From NCBI GenBank assembly GCA_910577885.1, contig CAJTNK010000106.1, forward strand, positions 1 through 6,411: a stretch of DNA of 6,411 nucleotides, read 5' to 3'. The position numbers were made by a program, and so were the translations under genes. The stretch comes from an uncultured Rikenella sp. Lineage in GTDB: Bacteria > Bacteroidota > Bacteroidia > Bacteroidales > Rikenellaceae. Below the pieces are notes generated by a model, which was not told the origin of the DNA, ran no database searches, and worked only from the letters and a program-made list of their open reading frames with translations. Positions 1 to 5,927 of this stretch are shown here, piece by piece; position 1 is the stretch's first letter, and the number at the start of each line of letters is the position of its first letter.

Positions 1-25
1 AGTTGAATCGCTATTAAGGCGGGGC

Positions 26-55
26 GCGCGGTGCCGCTCGGCACTCGAACCGGGC
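26..55 (-). repeat. 30-base inverted repeat, left copy
   Basis: These 30 bases are the exact reverse complement of 6332-6361. Read on the minus strand the copy starts GCCCGGTTCGAG and contains the stem GTGCCG-AG-CGGCAC. The base beyond the distal end (25) already differs from its counterpart (6362), whereas weak similarity continues on the proximal side. A chance match of this length within 6.4 kb is very unlikely. It could be a dispersed intergenic repeat, the conserved 3' part of a structured RNA, or a short repeated peptide (ARFECRAAPR in one frame). Confidence 0.9.
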
Positions 56-202
56 TGTGTCTATCCTAAAGGCCGCGCGCCGTGACGCGAACGCGTCGGC
101 CGCGCAGGCCCCTACTAAGGTTGAGATAACCCCAGCAAAACACCCAACGGGTGCGCCGCGGAGGCGGTGCCTTCCGGCACGCGGTATTACCTTTTCCGGC
201 GG

Positions 203-231
203 AGAAAAGCCCAACCCTCACGGACTTTTCT
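203..231 (-). terminator. Candidate intrinsic terminator of the DUF3575 gene
   Basis: On the minus strand, 28 bases past the DUF3575 stop codon, AGAAAAGTCC (231-222) can pair with GGGCTTTTCT (212-203). This gives a ten-pair stem with one T-G wobble and a nine-base loop. The T-rich right arm (CTTTTCT) supplies a U tract, and the A-rich left arm could make the hairpin work in both directions. Position and shape fit a terminator, but the GC core is short. Confidence 0.45.
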
Positions 232-258
232 GCACCCTGACGGGAGAGAGCGCGTCGA

Positions 259-837
259 CTATTTCTTCTTGTCGTTGCGTCCCATGCCGAGCCGGTAGGC
301 GAATGTCACCCCCGCCTGATACGGAATCCACTCGCCGCTGCGGTTCCACGGCGCATAGCGTTCTCCCGTGCGGGTGTCGACCCCGTAGTACCAGCCGTGG
401 TGCCAGCCGCCCCCGATGTAGAAATCCATCCCCCACCGCCGGGCGATGTCGATCTGCCAGCCCAGCGTGGCACCGATTCCCAAGCCGATGCCGTGTTGGA
501 CGTCCGTCTTCGGGTGGTCCCACTTGCTCACCTTGTAGGAGTCGTACGAGACGTAGGCCCCGACGTAGAAACCCCGGAACGCCGCCCGAGGGTAGAACCG
601 GACTTCGGGAATGAGTTGCAGTCCCAGCATCGGCCTCCCCTTGATGCTCTTCCAGGGCGAATAGACCGCGTCGGCGTTGAAGGTGAACCGCTCTCCGATC
701 CGCGTTTCGACCGACATGTTCGGCACCCCGACCGCCCAGTACAGGGCATTCCACTTGAGCGCCGTGTGCTGCGCAGCGGCTCTTCCGAGTGTTCCCGCCA
801 GCGCGAACAGAGCCAGTACCATAATTTTACGTCTCAT
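259..837 (-). CDS. DUF3575 family outer-membrane protein
   Basis: The 192-residue product starts with a signal peptide (MRRK, then a hydrophobic stretch) with a likely signal peptidase I site after residues AAA at 20-22. The mature part is rich in alternating aromatic and polar residues, as expected for a small outer-membrane beta-barrel. Segments such as NALYWAVGVPNMSVE, the SPWKS turn, and PEVRFYP followed by GFYVGAYVSY match the DUF3575 pattern common in Bacteroidales; the length is also usual. The role of the family is poorly known, though some members lie near fimbrial genes, which this one does not. The ATG at 837 is the only start giving the full signal peptide. The gene is divergent from the polysaccharide export gene and appears to be transcribed alone, with a candidate terminator just past its stop. 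The family call is from memory of motifs and is fairly secure; the barrel topology is inferred. Confidence 0.85.
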   Translation of the reverse strand: MRRKIMVLALFALAGTLGRAAAQHTALKWNALYWAVGVPNMSVETRIGERFTFNADAVYSPWKSIKGRPMLGLQLIPEVRFYPRAAFRGFYVGAYVSYDSYKVSKWDHPKTDVQHGIGLGIGATLGWQIDIARRWGMDFYIGGGWHHGWYYGVDTRTGERYAPWNRSGEWIPYQAGVTFAYRLGMGRNDKKK

Positions 838-857
838 AAACCGTTGTATTGATGCTG

Positions 858-865
858 CGAAGATA
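858..865 (-). promoter_or_regulatory. Weak -7 element for the DUF3575 gene
   Basis: Read on the minus strand, 865-858 is TATCTTCG, one mismatch from the Bacteroidota -7 consensus TAnnTTTG. It would give a leader of roughly 14 bases before the ATG at 837. I see no TTTG at the expected -33 distance, so this is only a candidate. Confidence 0.25.
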
Positions 866-866
866 C

Positions 867-880
867 GTAATAAATATTAC
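867..880. promoter_or_regulatory. Inverted repeat GTAATA-AA-TATTAC between divergent genes
   Basis: Two perfect six-base arms are separated by AA. The repeat lies between the two divergent start codons, overlaps the first three bases of the rightward -7 element, and lies next to the leftward one. That position would suit an operator controlling both genes. The arms are AT-rich, unlike the surrounding sequence, but they are short and no regulator gene is nearby, so a chance palindrome in an AT-rich promoter is possible. Confidence 0.3.
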
Positions 881-885
881 CTTTG
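878..885 (+). promoter_or_regulatory. Bacteroidota -7 element (TACCTTTG) of the export gene
   Basis: TACCTTTG matches TAnnTTTG exactly. The -33 position holds only GCTG (854-857, spacer 20), a poor match to TTTG. A start site a few bases after 885 would fall on or just before the ATG at 892 and would leave a leader of about 22 bases for the ATG at 913. This is the reason for preferring 913 as the start codon. Confidence 0.55.
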
Positions 886-912
886 CCGGAAATGCGCATA
901 TTCAGATTCAGT

Positions 913-3576
913 ATGGGATTCAAGTTATACACTGCCGCGGTCTTGGCAGCCGGTCTGGCGTTCGTTTCGATCGGCGGCGTTTCGGCCCAGAACCGCGAGA
1001 CCACGCAGGAGATGATTCGTCGGGCACAGTCCATGGGGTATAATCCCGACTTGCGGCAGGGGCTGGAGGGGATCGAGGGGATCGACCTGGAGCAGTTGAA
1101 GGGGGGGGACGGAAGCAGCGGCAAGTCGACCACCACCGGGCAGAAGAGCGGCACTCAGGGGGTCGGGAGCTCGTCGAGCGACCGGACCCGAAAGGATTCC
1201 GATCTGAAAAACCTGGAGTACGACCGGCGGAATAACGGGGTGGATACGCGGGATGCGGATTATCGTCGTCGGCAGGAGACGCAGAACGACTACCGGGTGC
1301 GGACCATCCGGGATAAGGAGGGGAACCTGGTGGATGCCGAGACGGGCGAGATTTTCGAGACGGCGGACGGGACCGTGACGCCGCTCGGGGAGCGGAACAT
1401 GATGACCGGTTCGAGGATCACCGACCCTCGGCTGGATGCCGTCGGGAAGCTGACCCCGGTCGAGGCCCAGCGGCTCAAGGACGAAGAGAAACGCGTCAAG
1501 GACTCGGTGCTGCGGAACAGTGTCTTCGGGCGGGAGATCTTCTCGGCCCGGAACTTGACCTTTGCGCCGACCTATAACTTGCCGACGCCGGCCAATTATG
1601 TGTTGGCGGGGGGCGATCGGCTGTTTGTGGACCTGTGGGGGGATGCCGAGGCCAATTACGACCTGAAGGTGAGTCCGGACGGCTTTATCACCGTGCCGGA
1701 TGCCGGAGTGATCCAGGTGGGGGGGCTGACGGTCGAGGCGGCCGAGAACCGCATTCGGAACAAAATGGCCGCGACGGTGTCGGGGTTGAACAACGGAACG
1801 GTGCACTTGAAGGTGTCGCTCGGCGATATCCGGTCGATCAAAGTCAATATCATCGGCGAGGCGTCGATGCCGGGGACTTATACTTTGCCGTCGCTGGCTA
1901 CGCTTTTCAACGCGCTGTACGAGGCGGGCGGGGTGAGCGACATCGGGTCGCTGCGAAGCATCCGGCTGATCCGCGGGGGAAAGCAGGTGGCCGATTTGGA
2001 CGTTTACGAATACCTGATCGACGGCAAACAGGATGTCAATGTCGGATTGCAGGATAACGACATGATTATCGTGCAGCCGTACGAGAACCTGGTGAAGGTG
2101 ACCGGGAAAGTCAAACGGCCGCGGATCTACGAACTCAAACGGGGAGAGACGGCTGACAAGCTGCTGCTCTATACGGGCGGTTTCATGGGCGAGGCGTATA
2201 AGGACAACCTGACGGTGAATCGCAAGGCGGGGCGGATGATGAGCGTGCACAGTGTGCCGGCGGAGGAGTTCGGCGAGTTTGCGATGGCCGACGGGGATAG
2301 TATTGCGGTGGGCGAGGTGATCCGGCAGTATGCCAACCGGGTGACGATCGAGGGGGCTGTTTGGCGGCCGGGGGATTACGAGTTGAACGACAGCATGACC
2401 ACCTTGAAACGGCTGATCGAGAAGGCCGAGGGGATTCGGGGCGATGCGCTGATGAGCCGGACGCAGATCGTGCGGCTGAACGACGACTATACCTTCTCGG
2501 TGCTGGCGGTGGATCTGCAGGGTCTGTTGAACGGGACGGTGGCCGACGTACCGTTGAGGCCGGAGGACCTGGTGCGGATCCCGTCCATCAATTCGTTGCG
2601 GGAGGGCTATACGGTCGAAGTCAAAGGGGAGGTCAATACGCCGCAGACCTTGTTGTTCCGGAACGGGATGACGATCCAGGACGCCATTATGATGGCCAAC
2701 GGCTTGAAGGAGTCGGCTTCGCTGGCGCGGATCGAGGTGGCGCGGCGGGTCAAGAATCCGAACTCCACCGAACCGTCGGATCGGATTGCGGAGCTCTTCC
2801 AGTTCAATATTCCGGCCGACCTGGGAATCTCGGCCGAGACGGCGGCCTTTACGCTGCAGCCGTTCGACGAAGTCTATATCCGCCGTTCGCCGGGGTATAG
2901 CGAGCAGAATCGGGTTTTTGCCCAGGGCGAGTTGTTGTTCGACGGGGAGTATGTCCTCTCGACCAACAACGACCGGTTGAGCGACCTGGTGGCCAAGGCG
3001 GGGGGCTTGACGCCGGAGGCTTATGCGCCGGGGGCGTACCTGAAGCGGCGGCTGACCGAAGAGCAGATCGCCCGGCAGGAGACGCTGGCCGACCTCTCGG
3101 AGCGCGGCCGGGCGGCGACGGGGGATACGATCGTCATGAAACGCAAGGAGGTCGGGGACTACTATCCGATCGCCATCGATCTTTCGGCGGCGCTGGACAA
3201 TCCGAACAGCCTGGACAATGTCGTGCTCGAGGACGGCGATGTGCTGGTGGTGCCTAAGTTCAACAACACGGTGACCATTAGCGGATCGGTGCTCTATCCG
3301 TGTACGGTGACCTATGTCGAGGGGCAGAAGATCAAAAATTACATCGCTCGGGGCGGGGGATATGCCGACCGGGCGAAGAAGAAACCGTTCGTGATCTATG
3401 CCAACGGGCTGCCGGATGCCAAACGGGCCGGCAAGTGGCCGAAGGTGGAGCCGGGGTGCGAGATCGTGGTGCCCTCCAAACCGCCGAAAGGACGCGGGAT
3501 GAGTGCCGGCGAGATCATGAGCATGGCCACCAGCACGGTTTCGATGGCGGCGATGATTACCTCGCTCTTCAAATAA
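913..3576 (+). CDS. Polysaccharide export protein with six SLBB repeats (OPX/Wza superfamily)
   Basis: This 887-residue protein is predicted to pass capsule or exopolysaccharide across the outer membrane. Residues 1-26 form a signal peptide ending VSA-Q, with no lipobox cysteine. Residues 60-100 are a Gly/Ser/Thr-rich linker, followed by a charged Arg/Asp-rich stretch. The poly-export domain (about 217-309) contains ANYVLAGGDRLFVDLWG. SLBB-like units then begin near residues 310 (VNIIGEASMPGTY), 395 (VTGKVKRP), 477 (VTIEGAVWRPGDY), 566 (VEVKGEVNTP), 667 (VFAQGELLFDGEY) and 787 (VTISGSVLYP). The C-terminus is Met/Ala/Ser-rich and hydrophobic. E. coli Wza has 379 residues, so this is the long form seen in Bacteroidota. 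In-frame starts at 883 (TTG) and 892 (ATG) exist, but the -7 element at 878-885 favours 913. waaA follows after 50 bases, probably in the same transcript. No Wzc-like kinase or glycosyltransferase cluster is in view. Confidence 0.93.
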   Translation: MGFKLYTAAVLAAGLAFVSIGGVSAQNRETTQEMIRRAQSMGYNPDLRQGLEGIEGIDLEQLKGGDGSSGKSTTTGQKSGTQGVGSSSSDRTRKDSDLKNLEYDRRNNGVDTRDADYRRRQETQNDYRVRTIRDKEGNLVDAETGEIFETADGTVTPLGERNMMTGSRITDPRLDAVGKLTPVEAQRLKDEEKRVKDSVLRNSVFGREIFSARNLTFAPTYNLPTPANYVLAGGDRLFVDLWGDAEANYDLKVSPDGFITVPDAGVIQVGGLTVEAAENRIRNKMAATVSGLNNGTVHLKVSLGDIRSIKVNIIGEASMPGTYTLPSLATLFNALYEAGGVSDIGSLRSIRLIRGGKQVADLDVYEYLIDGKQDVNVGLQDNDMIIVQPYENLVKVTGKVKRPRIYELKRGETADKLLLYTGGFMGEAYKDNLTVNRKAGRMMSVHSVPAEEFGEFAMADGDSIAVGEVIRQYANRVTIEGAVWRPGDYELNDSMTTLKRLIEKAEGIRGDALMSRTQIVRLNDDYTFSVLAVDLQGLLNGTVADVPLRPEDLVRIPSINSLREGYTVEVKGEVNTPQTLLFRNGMTIQDAIMMANGLKESASLARIEVARRVKNPNSTEPSDRIAELFQFNIPADLGISAETAAFTLQPFDEVYIRRSPGYSEQNRVFAQGELLFDGEYVLSTNNDRLSDLVAKAGGLTPEAYAPGAYLKRRLTEEQIARQETLADLSERGRAATGDTIVMKRKEVGDYYPIAIDLSAALDNPNSLDNVVLEDGDVLVVPKFNNTVTISGSVLYPCTVTYVEGQKIKNYIARGGGYADRAKKKPFVIYANGLPDAKRAGKWPKVEPGCEIVVPSKPPKGRGMSAGEIMSMATSTVSMAAMITSLFK

Positions 3577-3626
3577 TCCGGCCAGGGGCGGCGGGGGATG
3601 CCGGTCGGCTGAGATTTGTTACGTAC

Positions 3627-4943
3627 ATGATGGTTTTTCTGTATAACTGTTCCATACGCGCTTTCGGGTGGGCGATTGCCCTGGGGGCGTTGTTTAATCG
3701 GAAGGCGCGGCTTTTGTGGCGGGGTCGGCGCGGGTTGTTGCGGTGTATCGAACGACGGGAACGGGCGGCCCAGGTGGCTGCGGATGGGTATGGCGAGGGG
3801 ATTGGGGTTGTGTGGGTGCATTGCGCGTCGCTCGGCGAATTTGAGCAGGGGAGGCCCGTGATCGAGGCTTTGAGGCGCAGGTATCCGGTGGGGACGGCGG
3901 AGTATAGGCGGATCGTGCTTACTTTCTTCTCGCCGTCGGGGTACGAGATTCGTAAGAATTACCCGGAGGCGGATGCGGTCTACTACCTGCCGGCGGATAC
4001 GCCGCGGAATGCTCGGCGGTTCGTGGCGGCGGTGAGGCCGGAGCGGGCGATTTTCGTCAAGTACGAGTACTGGTACAACTACTTGCGGGCGTTGCGGGAT
4101 TTCGGGGCGAAGAGTTGTGTGGTATCGGCTATATTTCGGCCGGGGATGGTCTTCTTCCGGGATTCGGTGCTGGGGCGGTTCATGCGGCGGGTGTTGGGGC
4201 TGCTGGACCGCTTTTTCGTCCAGGACGAGGAGTCGGCCCGGCTGCTGGCCGGGATCGGATTCGGAGCCGATCGGGTGACGGTGAGCGGCGACACGCGGTT
4301 CGACCGCGTGGTCGAGCTGGTTTCTGCGGCCGGGGAGAGGAGTTTGCCGCTCGTCGAGGCGTTTGCGGCGGCGGGGAGAAACGGGGGGCCGGTGATGGTG
4401 TGCGGCAGTACGTGGGGACCGGATGAGGAGATTCTCTTGGAGTTGATGCGGGCTCGGCCGGAGATGCGTTTCATCGTTGCGCCGCACGAGCTGGACGACG
4501 GGCGGATCGACGCGCTGATCGCCCGGAGCGGACGGCGGGGGGTGCGGTACACGCAGCTGTCGCCGGACGATGCGGTTTCCGGGGAGGCGTTGCGGGAGGC
4601 GACGCTGCTGGTGGTGGACACGATCGGGATTCTGTCGGGGGTGTATCGCTACGGGAAGCTGGCTTACATCGGCGGGGGGTTCGGACGCGGGATTCACAAC
4701 ACGTTGGAGGCGGCGACGTGGGGGATGCCGGTGCTGTTCGGACCGCGGTACGAGGCTTTTGCCGAGGCGGTGGAGCTGGTGGCGACCGGCGCGGCGGCTT
4801 CGGTCTCGGGTGCGGAGGGGTTGATTGCGCGTGTGGCGGAGTGGGGGGATGATCCTGCGGAACTCGCTCGGCGGGGGAGGCTGGCAGCGGAGTATGTCCG
4901 GAGCCGGGCCGGAGCGACGGAGCGGATTCTGCGGATGGTCTGA
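3627..4943 (+). CDS. waaA: 3-deoxy-D-manno-octulosonic acid (Kdo) transferase
   Basis: WaaA (KdtA) transfers Kdo from CMP-Kdo to the lipid A precursor at the cytoplasmic face of the inner membrane, the first step of LPS core assembly. The 438-residue product matches the family length (425 in E. coli). It begins with a hydrophobic anchor (about residues 3-22). The N-terminal GT30 domain has VHCASLGEFEQG, with Glu71 at the place of the catalytic base, and KYEYWYN around Glu147. The C-terminal nucleotide-binding half has CGSTWGPDEE (259-268), IVAPHEL, DTIG (331-334) and GGGFGRGIHNTLEA (349-362), the conserved donor-binding loop. The first of two adjacent ATG codons (3627, 3630) is used; upstream codons overlap the export gene. 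The gap of 50 bases has no strong promoter or terminator, so co-transcription with the export gene is likely. How many Kdo units it adds cannot be read from the sequence. Confidence 0.95.
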   Translation: MMVFLYNCSIRAFGWAIALGALFNRKARLLWRGRRGLLRCIERRERAAQVAADGYGEGIGVVWVHCASLGEFEQGRPVIEALRRRYPVGTAEYRRIVLTFFSPSGYEIRKNYPEADAVYYLPADTPRNARRFVAAVRPERAIFVKYEYWYNYLRALRDFGAKSCVVSAIFRPGMVFFRDSVLGRFMRRVLGLLDRFFVQDEESARLLAGIGFGADRVTVSGDTRFDRVVELVSAAGERSLPLVEAFAAAGRNGGPVMVCGSTWGPDEEILLELMRARPEMRFIVAPHELDDGRIDALIARSGRRGVRYTQLSPDDAVSGEALREATLLVVDTIGILSGVYRYGKLAYIGGGFGRGIHNTLEAATWGMPVLFGPRYEAFAEAVELVATGAAASVSGAEGLIARVAEWGDDPAELARRGRLAAEYVRSRAGATERILRMV

Positions 4944-4949
4944 TTTTTG

Positions 4950-4979
4950 CTCCGAGGATCTCGGGGGAGGGTGTTTTTT
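4950..4979 (+). terminator. Possible weak terminator after waaA
   Basis: Seven bases past the waaA stop, CTCCGAG (4950-4956) can pair with CTCGGGG (4960-4966), with one T-G wobble, around a three-base loop. A run of six T follows at 4974-4979. The T run starts seven bases after the stem, farther than usual, so this is a weak candidate. A separate promoter directly downstream fits a transcription boundary here. Confidence 0.35.
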
Positions 4980-4990
4980 GCGCCTAACTT

Positions 4991-5021
4991 TTTGGCGGTA
5001 AATGCGAAAACCGTATATTTG
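4991..5021 (+). promoter_or_regulatory. Bacteroidota-type promoter of the SPOR gene
   Basis: TTTG (4991-4994), a 19-base spacer and TATATTTG (5014-5021) fit the Bacteroidota primary sigma factor consensus exactly. Transcription should begin about 4-7 bases after 5021, which overlaps the ATG at 5025 and leaves the ATG at 5043 as the usable start. Confidence 0.75.
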
Positions 5022-5042
5022 CTCATGTTCAAACGTTTTGTT

Positions 5043-5870
5043 ATGTCGAAAATCGGGATAAAATATCGGTCGGGACTGTTGGCTTTGTGGGCGGCGGTCC
5101 TGGCGCTGGGTTTGTGGCCGGCCGGGCTGTCGGCCCAGAGCCGGCGAACGGCTCGGCAACAGGCCGAGGCATTGAGCTACCAACGGGCTGAAGGTCGGGT
5201 GGATCCGAATGCGACGATCGTGCGCGGTGCACCGCGTTCTCGGCTGAGTCCGGCCGAACAGATGACTTTCAACCTCATCCAGCGGCGTACGGAGTTGCAG
5301 GAGCAGGTCGATCTGCTGGGGGCGGAACTGAAAACGGCTCGCGGTTCGCGGGCGCGGAAGATTACGCGCGAGCTGGATATCCTGGCGGATCAGTTGGCGG
5401 TGGTGGAACGCAAGCTGGAGGCTCTGCCGAAGCCGCAGACGATTCGCGAGGCGTATTCCAGCGGCCGTCCGTTCCGTCAGTTCGTGGATTCGCTGGTGGA
5501 CCGCAGGCTCGAAGAGGAGGGCTATGTGGTCGGTTCGAAGAGCCGGACGCCGGCCACGGACAGTTACAAAGAACCGACGCGGAGTGCGGCGGAGGATTTT
5601 CGGATCGTTTTCCGGATCCAGTTGGGGGTGACTTCGCGGCCTAATCCGCAGGCTTATGCGACGCTTCCGGGGGTGAAGATGTTGCAGCGGCCGGACGGAA
5701 TGTATGCTTACTACTACGGCGGCTATTCGGACTACACGGAGGCGCAGTCGATCTGCAAACGCTTGCGGGCGAATACGAAATATCGGGATGCGTTTGTGGT
5801 TGCGTTGCAGGGGACGACTCGTATCGGGGTTCAGGAGGCTGTTCGTTTGCTGTCGGGCTCGGGACGGTGA
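5043..5870 (+). CDS. Secreted SPOR-domain protein with coiled coil
   Basis: The 275-residue product has a signal peptide (1-31, cleavage LSA-Q). An Arg/Gln-rich segment follows, then a predicted coiled coil (about 73-128, heptad-like Leu/Glu/Arg pattern), a charged linker, and a C-terminal SPOR-like domain (about 188-265). The SPOR call rests on FRIQLGV, then LPGV, then DGMYAYYYGGYSDYTEAQ, and DAFVVALQGTTRI. This follows the usual order of beta strand, helix and glycine-containing turn, with a second helix that aligns the SxxEAxxxxxxL pattern. SPOR domains bind denuded glycan strands of peptidoglycan, often at division sites, so a periplasmic cell-wall role is inferred. Frames open to 4947 and an ATG at 5025 precede the start, but the promoter at 4991-5021 places transcription too late for them. 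The gene has its own promoter and is followed by a long palindrome, so it is probably a single-gene unit. Confidence 0.83.
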   Translation: MSKIGIKYRSGLLALWAAVLALGLWPAGLSAQSRRTARQQAEALSYQRAEGRVDPNATIVRGAPRSRLSPAEQMTFNLIQRRTELQEQVDLLGAELKTARGSRARKITRELDILADQLAVVERKLEALPKPQTIREAYSSGRPFRQFVDSLVDRRLEEEGYVVGSKSRTPATDSYKEPTRSAAEDFRIVFRIQLGVTSRPNPQAYATLPGVKMLQRPDGMYAYYYGGYSDYTEAQSICKRLRANTKYRDAFVVALQGTTRIGVQEAVRLLSGSGR

Positions 5871-5891
5871 TTCGGAGGATGTTGAGACTCG

Positions 5892-5927
5892 GAGGCCTTT
5901 GCCGAAAAATTTTTCGGCAAAGGCCTC
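5892..5927. terminator. 36-base perfect palindrome, probable bidirectional terminator
   Basis: Starting 22 bases after the SPOR gene stop, GAGGCCTTTGCCGAAAAA is followed without a spacer by its exact reverse complement. As RNA it forms a stem of about 16 pairs with a GC-rich base and an A/U top. Position after the last gene argues for a terminator, and symmetry would make it work both ways. It lacks the usual T run after the stem (TGTCATTT follows), so the A/T block lies at the tip instead of the foot. A protein-binding palindrome is an alternative. Confidence 0.6.

Larger units (their letters stand above)
1..258. other. Left-edge region without a convincing gene, hairpin-rich
   Basis: No protein family is recognisable here. 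A 66-codon open frame on the minus strand (214 down to 14) is Ala/Arg-rich and has no recognisable domain. A plus-strand frame starting at 57 runs antisense into the DUF3575 gene. What is visible on the minus strand is a row of stems: GTGCC/GGCAC (180-167), CACCC/GGGTG (153-141), GACGCG/CGCGTC (97-84), and a 30-base core (55-26) containing GTGCCG-AG-CGGCAC. The right edge of the window carries an inverted copy of the core with a similar series of stems. A structured intergenic repeat is my preferred reading, but it is inferred by eye. Confidence 0.45.

Noticed and set aside
57..614. 185-codon open frame on the plus strand
   Set aside because: Mostly antisense to the DUF3575 gene; Arg/Pro/Ser-rich with no domain.
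925..2250. 441-codon open frame on the minus strand
   Set aside because: Antisense to the export gene, with Arg/His/Pro/Leu-rich low-complexity translation and no recognisable domain.
3611..3618. GAGATTTG just upstream of waaA as a -7 element
   Set aside because: One mismatch to TAnnTTTG, no -33 TTTG at the correct distance, and almost no leader before the start codon; read-through from the export gene is simpler.
3300..3626. N-terminal extension of the waaA frame
   Set aside because: It overlaps the last part of the export gene in another frame and has no family similarity. WaaA homology and its membrane anchor start at the ATG pair 3627/3630.
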